This document shows, in pieces, positions 16,730 to 23,919 of a stretch of DNA of 38,280 bases (position 1 is its first letter; each line of letters starts with the position of its first letter). The notes under the pieces are model-generated. The model worked only from the letters and a program-made list of their open reading frames with translations. It did not search any database and was not told the origin of the DNA. The position numbers were made by a program, and so were the translations under genes. The stretch lies in NCBI GenBank assembly GCA_025355745.1, contig JANXZA010000005.1, forward strand, positions 1-38,280, written 5' to 3'. The stretch comes from Rhizobacter sp. (GTDB lineage: Bacteria; Pseudomonadota; Gammaproteobacteria; Burkholderiales; Burkholderiaceae_C).

Positions 16730-17764
16730 TCAAGCGCGCAACGAGCGCAGCACCGCTGCGGCGCGCAGTTGGCCGACTTCGATGCCGTTCCAGTTCACCA
16801 ATGGCACTTCGCTGAGCGAGCGCATGAACTTGGTTTCGGTGTCGTCGAGCGCAACGAAGGCTTCGATCACGGCGGCCATCACCACCTCGCAGGCGCGGGC
16901 GGTGTTGCCGTCGTCGATCTTGATCGCGACGCCCAGGCCGCGGTCCGGCAGCGCGGCGCAGAACACACCTTCGGCGCCAACCTTGCAGAAGACGCGTTCA
17001 CCGAGGCGCTCCATCACCCGGGTGTCGAAACGGCCGCTGCCGGCCACCATGAAGGGCGCGCTCGCCACAGCGCGGCGCAAGCGCTTCGCGGCCTGTGCGT
17101 GGGATGCGCTCAGGCCGATGCCGGTGCCGACGCGGGCGAAGGCCTGGGCCAGGTTGCGCAGCGGGATCGCGAAGGTCGGGATCGAGCAGCCGTCCACGCC
17201 TTGCGGTGCGGCGCTCAGGTCGAAGCCGGTGCTGGTCTGCAATGCGGCCGTCACCTCGCGCATCACCGGGTGCCCGGCGTGGACATAGCCGCGTGCGTAT
17301 TGGCGCAGGTCAACGCTGCCGTGCATGGCGCACGCCAGGCACAGAAAGCCGGCGTGCTTGCCGGAGCAGTTGTTGTTCAGGGCCGTCGGCCCCAGGCCCT
17401 GCGCAGCGAGGGCGCGCGCGGCGCTGTCGAGGTACGGCCAGTGCGTGCCGCATTCGAGCGCTGCCACGTCGAACCCGGCCTTCGCGAGCAGGCCCGCAAC
17501 GGTCTGGGTGTGCAGCGCTTCGCCGTTGTGCGAGGCACACGCGATGGCGAGTTCGACGTCGCTCAGACCGAGCCGGTCGGCCGCGCCGCTGGCCAGCAGC
17601 GGCAGCGCTTGCAAGACCTTCACGGCCGAGCGCGGAAAGACGGGCCGGTCGATGTCGCCGAGTGCGGCCAGCACCGCGCCATCGGCATCGAGCACGGCAA
17701 GCGCGCCGCAGTGGCTGGACTCGACGGCGTGGCCGCGCAGTGCTTCGACGAGAATCGGGTTCAT
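16730..17764 (-). CDS. Asparaginase (type II, Rhizobium etli AnsA-like family)
   Basis: A 344-residue amidohydrolase of the asparaginase family typified by the Rhizobium etli enzyme, converting asparagine to aspartate and ammonia. The key regions of this beta-lactamase-like fold are all visible: FPRSAVKVLQ (Ser46, Lys49), CASHNGE (Cys76), NNCSGKHAGF (Cys133, Lys136) and GVDGCSIPTFAI (Cys193). In the rhizobial enzyme the Ser-Lys pair and a Cys-Lys-Cys metal site are functional. There is no signal peptide, so it is cytoplasmic. TACAGT lies exactly 6 bases before the ATG with no Shine-Dalgarno, suggesting a leaderless message. It is divergent from the EamA transporter, with 89 bp between the starts. 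Confidence 0.93.
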   Translation of the reverse strand: MNPILVEALRGHAVESSHCGALAVLDADGAVLAALGDIDRPVFPRSAVKVLQALPLLASGAADRLGLSDVELAIACASHNGEALHTQTVAGLLAKAGFDVAALECGTHWPYLDSAARALAAQGLGPTALNNNCSGKHAGFLCLACAMHGSVDLRQYARGYVHAGHPVMREVTAALQTSTGFDLSAAPQGVDGCSIPTFAIPLRNLAQAFARVGTGIGLSASHAQAAKRLRRAVASAPFMVAGSGRFDTRVMERLGERVFCKVGAEGVFCAALPDRGLGVAIKIDDGNTARACEVVMAAVIEAFVALDDTETKFMRSLSEVPLVNWNGIEVGQLRAAAVLRSLRA

Positions 17765-17776
17765 CGCGCCACTGTA
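17762..17776 (-). promoter_or_regulatory. -10-like element 6 nt before the asparaginase ATG
   Basis: On the minus strand TACAGT (17776-17771) is followed by GGCGCG and the ATG at 17764. No ribosome-binding site fits between them. The divergent EamA gene has GACAAT at 17839-17844, nine bases before its ATG. Confidence 0.45.
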
Positions 17777-17853
17777 GCGCGGTGACGGGTCGGGAAGGCG
17801 TGTCGTACAACAACTCGCGAGTGTGCCGGCGGCGCCGCGACAATCGAGCCCGC

Positions 17854-18735
17854 ATGTCCGCCGCCGCCTTCGCCCTCGTCATCAGCGCCGGGCTGCTGCA
17901 TTCGATCTGGAACATCGCGGCCAAGCGCTCGGGGGGCGACGACCGCTTCGCGCTCATCGCCGGCTTGCTGCTGGTGCTGATCTGGGCGCCGGTGGGCGTG
18001 TGGGCCGGCTCGGGTGTGCTGGGGCAGTGGGGCTGGCGCGAGTGGGGCGTGGTGCTGGCCAGCGCGGTCGTGCACCTGGTGTACTTTCAGACGCTGCTGC
18101 GAGGTTATCGCCTGTCTGACCTGACGGTGGTGTACCCGGTGGCGCGCGGCAGCGGGCCGCTGCTGAGTTCGATCGGCGCGGTGCTGTGGCTCGGCGAGAC
18201 GATCGGCCTCATCGGCGCGCTCGGCATCGGCGCCGTTTCGCTCGGCGTGTTCTTCATTGCCGGCGGCCCGGCGCTGTGGGTCAAGGCGCACGATCCGGCG
18301 CAGCGCTCGCGCGTGCGCGCCGGTCTGCGCTACGGCGCAGCCACCGGCGCGCTGATTGCTGGCTACACCTTGATCGACGGCTACGCAGTGAAGGTGATGC
18401 TGCTCGCGCCGGTGTTGGTCGACTACCTCGGCAACCTGTTCCGCCTGCCGTTTCTGCTGCCTGCGGCGTGGCGCGATCCGCCTGCGTTCGTGCAGGCCTG
18501 CCGCGTGCAATGGCGTTATGCGCTGGTGGTGGCGGTGCTCGGGCCGCTGGCCTATGTGATGGTGTTGTACGCGGTGCGGATGGCGCCGCTCAGCCATGTG
18601 GCGCCGGCCCGCGAGGTGTCGATGCTGTTCGCGGCATTGATCGGCGGCCGGCTGTTGGGCGAGGGCGACCGGGGCCTGCGGATTGGCGGCGCGGTGTGCA
18701 TCGCGCTGGGTGTGGCGGCACTGGCGCTGGGTTGA
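17854..18735 (+). CDS. EamA/DMT family transporter
   Basis: A 293-residue inner-membrane protein with about ten hydrophobic helices in two EamA repeats. Recognisable parts are the start MSAAAFALVISAGLLHSIWNIAAKR, the first-repeat end YPVARGSGPLLSSIGAVLWLGE, and the matching second-repeat stretch APLSHVAPAREVSMLFAALIGGRLLGEG. The family exports or imports small metabolites such as amino acids or drugs, and the substrate cannot be told. The ATG at 17854 has no ribosome site but GACAAT nine bases upstream. An upstream in-frame extension is Arg-rich and antisense to the asparaginase gene, so it was discarded. The ChaN-like gene follows 43 bp later. Confidence 0.9.
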   Translation: MSAAAFALVISAGLLHSIWNIAAKRSGGDDRFALIAGLLLVLIWAPVGVWAGSGVLGQWGWREWGVVLASAVVHLVYFQTLLRGYRLSDLTVVYPVARGSGPLLSSIGAVLWLGETIGLIGALGIGAVSLGVFFIAGGPALWVKAHDPAQRSRVRAGLRYGAATGALIAGYTLIDGYAVKVMLLAPVLVDYLGNLFRLPFLLPAAWRDPPAFVQACRVQWRYALVVAVLGPLAYVMVLYAVRMAPLSHVAPAREVSMLFAALIGGRLLGEGDRGLRIGGAVCIALGVAALALG

Positions 18736-18778
18736 CCCGCCGGCCGGTGTGCGGCGCGTTCGCGGGCACACTGGGTCA

Positions 18779-19654
18779 ATGCGAACTCTCCTCTGCACGA
18801 GCCGATTCATCGTCATCACCCTGGCCGCGCTGACGCTCGGCGCGTGCCGTCTGGCGCCCGACACGGCGCCGGTCACTGCATCCGCCAACGACGCACCGCT
18901 GCCAGCCCTGATCGCTGCCCTGCGTTCGCGCCCGCTCGTGCTGCTCGGCGAGGTGCACGACAACGTCGCCCAGCATGCATTGCGCACCGAGGCACTGCGC
19001 GCCTTGCTGGACAGCGGCGCGCGCCCGGCGCTGCTGATGGAGCAGTTCGACCGCGAGCAGCAAGGCGCCATCGACCGCGCGCTGGCGCGGCCGGGTGCCA
19101 ATGTCGATGCGGTCATCGCGGCCGGCGCGCCCGATGCGGCGGCGATGCAGGGCTGGGACTGGGCGCTGTACCGCCCCTACCTCGCGCTCGCGCTCGAACA
19201 TCGCTTGCCGATCGTCGCGGCCAACGTGTCGCGCGCCGACACGCGGCGGATCGTGCAGAACGGCCTGCCGGCGCTCGGCTTCATCGCCGCCGTACCCGCC
19301 GACATTGACACCGCGCAAGCCCAAGCCATCGTCGACAGCCACTGCGGCATGCTCGACGCTGCACAAGCGCAGCGCATGGTCAGCGCCCAGGTGGCGCGCG
19401 ACCAGTTCATGGCGCGAGTGCTCGAAGCCAACGCCGCGCAAGGCGCACTGCTGCTGGCCGGCAACGGCCATGTGCGCACCGACATCGGCGTGCCCCGCTG
19501 GCTCAGCCCCGCGACCCGCGCCCGCAGCGTGGCAATCGGCCTGCTGGAGCCCGGCGACGCCAGCGCCCCGGCCTTCGACCTGGCCTTCACGACCGCCGCG
19601 CAGTTGCGGCCCGATCCGTGCGAAGGGATGAAGGGCGCCGCGCCGAACCGCTGA
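18779..19654 (+). CDS. ChaN-family haem-regulated-type lipoprotein
   Basis: A 291-residue predicted lipoprotein. The N-terminus MRTLLCTSRFIVITLAALTLGAC ends in a lipobox with Cys23 as the lipidated residue. The mature part contains the ChaN signature LLGEVHDNVAQHALR, then LLMEQFDREQQ, QGWDWALYRPYLALA, and near the end GALLLAGNGHVRTDIGVPRWL. Campylobacter ChaN binds haem and has been linked to iron uptake, so haem binding is a family-based guess here. Location at the inner face of the outer membrane is expected but not proven. The start was chosen for the lipobox. CACACT six bases upstream of the ATG is a weak -10. A palindromic repeat follows the gene. Confidence 0.88.
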   Translation: MRTLLCTSRFIVITLAALTLGACRLAPDTAPVTASANDAPLPALIAALRSRPLVLLGEVHDNVAQHALRTEALRALLDSGARPALLMEQFDREQQGAIDRALARPGANVDAVIAAGAPDAAAMQGWDWALYRPYLALALEHRLPIVAANVSRADTRRIVQNGLPALGFIAAVPADIDTAQAQAIVDSHCGMLDAAQAQRMVSAQVARDQFMARVLEANAAQGALLLAGNGHVRTDIGVPRWLSPATRARSVAIGLLEPGDASAPAFDLAFTTAAQLRPDPCEGMKGAAPNR

Positions 19655-19692
19655 CGGAGGCTTCGATGCTGCGTTGCATAACCTGGAAATAC

Positions 19693-19822
19693 CAACTCAC
19701 CACCGCAGAGGCGCAGAGAACGCAGAGGAAGCGCCGAGAAGACAAATCCAGTTTCTTACTCTGCGAACCTCTGCGTTCTCTGCGTTCTCTGCGTTCTCTG
19801 CGCCTCTGCGGTGCGTGAGTTG
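19693..19822. repeat. CCGCAGAG palindromic repeat, copy 3, with CGCAGAGAA 9-bp units
   Basis: The left arm CAACTCACCACCGCAGAGGC continues GCAGAGAACGCAGAGGAAGC. The right arm (from about 19755) is the complement and holds three TGCGTTCTC units, ending GTGCGTGAGTTG. The arms differ in copy number of the 9-bp unit. It sits between the convergent ChaN-like and S10 peptidase genes. Confidence 0.87.
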
Positions 19823-19835
19823 ATCTCTTCGGAAA

Positions 19836-21425
19836 TCAACCCATGGAAACGAACGCGCGCAACTCGCCCGCCATGCGCACCAGCGAGGGCTGGTGGATGT
19901 ACATCATGTGGCCGGCTTCGAAGTAGCTGACCTTGACGTTGCTCCGCCCGGCCTCGCGCAGCCCGAGGTGGCTCAGCGTGTAGTCGCCGGCGGCGTGCGG
20001 CGTGCCGAGGTCGTAGTAGCCGCTGGCCACGTACACGCGCATGTGCGGGTTCGCCTGCATCGCCTTGCGCAGGCTCGCGCCGACGTTGACGTACTTGTTG
20101 GCAAACTCCTTCCAGGTCCACTTGTCCCAGATCGGCGCGTGCACGACATACGGCGCGTCGATGTCGAACTTCAAGGTGTCTTTCAGCAGCCGGTTCATGC
20201 CGGTGGCGAAGGCGCCGACCACGTTGTTCATGAAGGCATCGGTCTCGGTGTGTTCGCCGGCGTCGTCCGGGTCCTGGCCGAGGAAGCGGGTGTCGAGCCG
20301 GCCGACGGTCTGGCCGCGCTCGCGCAACAGTTCCTTGAAGTAGCGGAACGGGTCCGGCCGCAGGTCGGCCTTCTTCACATAGGCTTCGCTCAAGCCTGAA
20401 TAACGCGCGACCTGAGCGGTAACCTGAGCCCGCGCCGCGCCCTGCAGCGTCGAGCCCTGCATCAGCGCCACCACGTAAGCGTTGTTGGCGAAGGCCTCGG
20501 CGGCGCGCACCACGTCGGCCAGCGGCTGCTTCTGCAGATCGGGCACCAGCGCCTTGTGGTACCAGGCGGTGGCGGCGTAGGTGGGCAGGAAGAGCGCATA
20601 CGGCAGCTCGTTGCCGTGGTCGAAGCACAGCGTCTGCATGTCGATCGCCAGCGACACCAGCATCACGCCGTTGATGAAGATGTCATGCTTGTCCTGCAGG
20701 TGCAAAGACAAGCCGGCGGCACGCGTCGTGCCGTAGCTTTCGCCGATCAGGTACTTCGGGCTGCCCCAGCGGCCATAGCGCGTCAGGTACAGGCGGATGA
20801 ACTCTCCCACCGAATCGAGGTCGCGCTGGTACTCGTGGAACTCGCTGGCGCGCTCGCCCTCGGCCATGCGCGAGTGGCCGGTCCCCACCGGGTCGATGAA
20901 GACCAGGTCGCTGTCGGTCAGCAACGTGTGTTCGTTGTCGACCAGCGCGTACGGCGGCGGCGGTGCGTTGCCCATCGTGTCGCAGGCGACGCGCTGCGGG
21001 CCGAGGATGCCCAGGTGCAGCCAGACGCTGCTCGACCCCGGGCCGCCGTTGAAGCTGAAGGTGACGGGGCGAGGGTTCGGTGTGGCCGCTGCGTTCTTGT
21101 CGGGCTTGCGCGTGTAGGCGGTGAAGAAGAACGCCGCGCGCGGTTTGTCGGCCTTGGGCTCGCCGTCCTTGGCAGGTTCCTTGGCCTTGTCGACGCTGGC
21201 GTAGCCCGGGTCGAAGTCGCGCAGCACGAGCGTGCCGCAGGTGGCCGTGTAGTCCAGCGTCTTCTTGCCCAGCTTGAGCCGATGCTCAGTGACGACGAGC
21301 CGCTCTTGCGGCCCGGCGGGTGAGGCGCCCGGGGCGGCGGCGGTGGCGCTGGTGTTGTTGGTGTTGGTGTTGGAAATAGACGCCGCACCCGCAGTGGCGT
21401 TGCGATCGGAGTTCGGTGGGGTCAT
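19836..21425 (-). CDS. S10 family serine carboxypeptidase-like protein
   Basis: A 529-residue alpha/beta-hydrolase of the serine carboxypeptidase family (S10), which removes C-terminal amino acids from peptides. FSFNGGPGSSSVWLHLG supplies the oxyanion region, IGESYGTTRA holds the nucleophile Ser230, Asp472 lies in YVASGYYDLGTP, and the catalytic His506 lies in FEAGHMMYIHQPS. Residues 1-40 are a low-complexity Asn/Thr/Ala stretch with no typical signal peptide, odd for a family whose members are usually exported. A different start or non-classical export cannot be excluded. There is no strong ribosome site before the ATG at 21425. The gene is divergent from the DUF429 gene, with 78 bp between starts. 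Confidence 0.92.
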   Translation of the reverse strand: MTPPNSDRNATAGAASISNTNTNNTSATAAAPGASPAGPQERLVVTEHRLKLGKKTLDYTATCGTLVLRDFDPGYASVDKAKEPAKDGEPKADKPRAAFFFTAYTRKPDKNAAATPNPRPVTFSFNGGPGSSSVWLHLGILGPQRVACDTMGNAPPPPYALVDNEHTLLTDSDLVFIDPVGTGHSRMAEGERASEFHEYQRDLDSVGEFIRLYLTRYGRWGSPKYLIGESYGTTRAAGLSLHLQDKHDIFINGVMLVSLAIDMQTLCFDHGNELPYALFLPTYAATAWYHKALVPDLQKQPLADVVRAAEAFANNAYVVALMQGSTLQGAARAQVTAQVARYSGLSEAYVKKADLRPDPFRYFKELLRERGQTVGRLDTRFLGQDPDDAGEHTETDAFMNNVVGAFATGMNRLLKDTLKFDIDAPYVVHAPIWDKWTWKEFANKYVNVGASLRKAMQANPHMRVYVASGYYDLGTPHAAGDYTLSHLGLREAGRSNVKVSYFEAGHMMYIHQPSLVRMAGELRAFVSMG

Positions 21426-21503
21426 GGGCAGGTTGCTCGGGCGGTTGGACGGGTTGTCGATAGAGTGCGCGGGGCCGTTCTGACTTCACTTTAACCCGCA
21501 CCG

Positions 21504-22367
21504 ATGCCCTCGCTCACCCCCGCGCTTGTTCCCGCGCTTGTTCCAGTTTTCCCCGCCCTCGCCGGCATCGACTTCACCAGCCGCCCGACCCCGCGCAAGC
21601 CGATCACGGTGGCGCTCGGCCACCTGCAGCGCGGCGTGCTGCGGCTGGAGCGCATCGAGGCCCACACCGGCTTCGACAGCTTCGCGCGCTGGCTGCGCAC
21701 TCCCGGCCCCTGGCTCGGCGTGTTCGACCTGCCGTTCGGCCTGCCGCGCGAACTGGTGCTGGCGCTCGGCTGGCCGACCGACTGGCTCGCGCTGATGCGC
21801 CATTACGCGGCACTGTCGCGCGAAGAGATCCGCGCCACCTTCGCGGCGTTCTGCGACGCGCGCCCGGCTGGCGGCAAGTTCGCGCACCGGGCGGTGGACC
21901 GGCCGGCGGGCTCGTCGCCGTCGATGAAGTGGGTGAATCCGCCGGTGGCCTACATGCTGCACGCCGGCGTGCCGCTGCTGATCGAGGCCGGCGTGCACCT
22001 GCCGGGCCTGCATGCCGGTGATGCGGACCGGGTCGCGCTCGAAGGCTATCCCGGCCTGCTGGCGCGCGAGGTGCTCGGCGCGCGCTCGTACAAGAGTGAC
22101 GACCGTGCCAGGCAGACGCCCGAACGGCTGATCGCGCGCATCGACCTGATCGATGCGCTCGACCAGGGCCGCACCCGCCTGGCGCTGCGCCTGAAGCTGA
22201 GCCACGCGCAGCGCGAAGACCTGATCGCCGATGCTTCGGGGGACCGGCTCGATGCGGTGCTGTGCCTGGTGCAGGCGGCGTGGGCGAGCACGCGGCCAAA
22301 CCACGGGCTGCCGGCCGCGATCGACCCGCTCGAAGGCTGGATCGTGACCGCGCCGCAAAGCGTTTGA
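21504..22367 (+). CDS. DUF429 domain-containing protein
   Basis: A 287-residue protein of the DUF429 family, a predicted RNase H-like fold of unknown function. The domain starts with AGIDFTSRPTPRKPITVALG, where the first Asp of an RNase H-like site would lie, then GVFDLPFGLPRELV, with a second acidic residue after a strand. It ends with GDRLDAVLCLVQAAWA, where Asp residues are conserved in the family. The first 18 residues contain a duplicated ALVP encoded by a 12-bp DNA repeat and may not be conserved. TTAACC just upstream is a weak -10. A five-unit 9-bp tandem array starts 11 bp after the stop. Function should be left open. Confidence 0.83.
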   Translation: MPSLTPALVPALVPVFPALAGIDFTSRPTPRKPITVALGHLQRGVLRLERIEAHTGFDSFARWLRTPGPWLGVFDLPFGLPRELVLALGWPTDWLALMRHYAALSREEIRATFAAFCDARPAGGKFAHRAVDRPAGSSPSMKWVNPPVAYMLHAGVPLLIEAGVHLPGLHAGDADRVALEGYPGLLAREVLGARSYKSDDRARQTPERLIARIDLIDALDQGRTRLALRLKLSHAQREDLIADASGDRLDAVLCLVQAAWASTRPNHGLPAAIDPLEGWIVTAPQSV

Positions 22368-22377
22368 CGCGACTGAA

Positions 22378-22422
22378 GCGCATACAGCGCATACAGCGCA
22401 TACAGCGCATGCAGCGCATGCA
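22378..22422 (+). repeat. 9-bp tandem array (GCGCATACA) after the DUF429 stop
   Basis: Three exact GCGCATACA units followed by two GCGCATGCA units, beginning 11 bp after the stop codon. It lies between the DUF429 gene and the antiporter gene, in a 97-bp gap otherwise without features except a TAACGT hexamer 8 bases before the antiporter ATG. Confidence 0.85.
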
Positions 22423-22464
22423 GCGCCGCAGCCCGCGTCCGGACTGCTGCTAACGTCAGCGCCG

Positions 22465-23919
22465 ATGCATTCGTTCAATCTGGTGTTGCTGGCCGGCGGC
22501 CTGCTGGTGTTCATCAGCCTGCTGGCCGGTGTGCTGTCGTCGCGCCTTGGCCTGCCGTTCCTGTTGGTGTTCCTGCTCGCCGGCATGTTCGTCGGTGTCG
22601 ATGGCCCGGTCGGCGTGCCGTTCGACAACGCCCGGCTCTCGGCCTGGGTCGGCAATGCGGCGCTCGCCGTGATCCTGCTCGAAGGCGGCATCAGCACCCG
22701 CATGCAGACTGTGCGCAGCGGCCTCAAGCCGGCGCTGCTGCTGGCCACCGTCGGCGTGCTGCTGACGGCGGCGCTGGTTGGCGCGGTGGCGATGCACGTG
22801 ATGCACGTCGACTGGCGCCATGGCCTGCTGCTCGGCGCCATCGTCGGCTCCACCGATGCGGCGGCCGTGTTCTCGGTGCTGCGCCAGACCGGGCTGCGCT
22901 TGAGCGACAAGGTCTCGGCGACGCTGGAGCTCGAGTCGGGCCTGAACGACCCGGTGGCGGTGTTCCTGGTGCTGGCGTTGATCGCCTCGATTCAGCGCGA
23001 TGCCGGCCTGCTCGATGCGCTCTGGCTGCTGGCGCGGCAGGTCGGCTTCGGGGCTGCCTTCGGCCTGGCCGGTGCCTGGGGCGTGGCGCGGCTGCTGCGC
23101 AGGCTGCCGCTGACGGTGGAGCACGGCGGCGTGCTGTCGCTCATCATCGTCTCGGCCGGCATGGCGGTGTTTGCGGCCGCCGGGCTGGTCGAAGGCTCGG
23201 GCTTTCTGGGCATCTACCTGTTCGGCGTGCGGGTGCGCGATGGGGCCGAGCAGGCGGCGCATGCGGCGTCGTCGGCACTCGACGGCTTCGCCTGGGCCGC
23301 GCAGGCGATGCTGTTCCTGCTGCTCGGCCTGCTGGTCTCGCCGCACGACATGCTGCAAACCGCCGGCGCCACGCTGGCAGTGGCCGGCACGCTGATGTTC
23401 ATCGCGCGCCCGCTCGCGGTGTGGCTGTGCCTGCTGCCGCTGCGTTTCGGGCTGCGGCCGAGCCTGTTCATCGGCTGGGTCGGGCTGCGCGGCGCGGTGC
23501 CCATCGTGCTGGCACTGTTCCCGATGATGGACAAGGTGGAGGGCAGCTACCGCTTCTTCAACGTCGCGTTCGCGGTTGTGCTGGCGTCGTTGCTGCTGCA
23601 GGGCACGACGCTGGGCTGGGTCGCGAAGCTGTTGCGTGTGGTCGAGCCGCCGCAGGCGCCGCCGGCCGAGCACCGCGCAGTGCAGGGCCGGCTGACCATC
23701 GACGCCGAGCTGCCGCTGGCCGACGTGCTCGCGTTCTTCCAGCTGCCGCTGCCCGAGCACAGTGGCACGAGCCTGGGCGACTGGCTGACCGACAACCTGG
23801 CGCGCGATCTTGTCGAAGGCGATGGCATCGACTGGCACGGCGCCCACTTCCGGGTGCTGAGCCTGCGCGACGGCAAGGTCGACCGGGTCGGGCTGGCGCT
23901 GGCGCCGAAGGCGCCGTGA
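22465..23919 (+). CDS. Potassium/proton antiporter (CPA1, NhaP2/CvrA type)
   Basis: A 484-residue inner-membrane cation/proton antiporter. About 12 hydrophobic helices occupy residues 1-400. Family landmarks are [25 protein letters not shown] and [16 protein letters not shown] (with the ion-site acidic residues), and the late [18 protein letters not shown]. The soluble C-terminal domain (from about residue 405, [18 protein letters not shown] to the end) is the regulatory part seen in NhaP2-type potassium/proton antiporters. Expected role is potassium efflux and pH or osmotic balance. The ATG at 22465 lacks a Shine-Dalgarno and has TAACGT eight bases upstream. The stop overlaps the helicase start by 4 bases (GTGA), so the two are cotranscribed, an unexpected pairing in function. 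Confidence 0.93.
   Translation: MHSFNLVLLAGGLLVFISLLAGVLSSRLGLPFLLVFLLAGMFVGVDGPVGVPFDNARLSAWVGNAALAVILLEGGISTRMQTVRSGLKPALLLATVGVLLTAALVGAVAMHVMHVDWRHGLLLGAIVGSTDAAAVFSVLRQTGLRLSDKVSATLELESGLNDPVAVFLVLALIASIQRDAGLLDALWLLARQVGFGAAFGLAGAWGVARLLRRLPLTVEHGGVLSLIIVSAGMAVFAAAGLVEGSGFLGIYLFGVRVRDGAEQAAHAASSALDGFAWAAQAMLFLLLGLLVSPHDMLQTAGATLAVAGTLMFIARPLAVWLCLLPLRFGLRPSLFIGWVGLRGAVPIVLALFPMMDKVEGSYRFFNVAFAVVLASLLLQGTTLGWVAKLLRVVEPPQAPPAEHRAVQGRLTIDAELPLADVLAFFQLPLPEHSGTSLGDWLTDNLARDLVEGDGIDWHGAHFRVLSLRDGKVDRVGLALAPKAP

Noticed and set aside
19693-19822. CRISPR array from repeated CGCAGAGAA/TTCTCTGCG units
   Set aside because: Units are only 9 bp, there are no unique spacers, and the whole is one palindrome.
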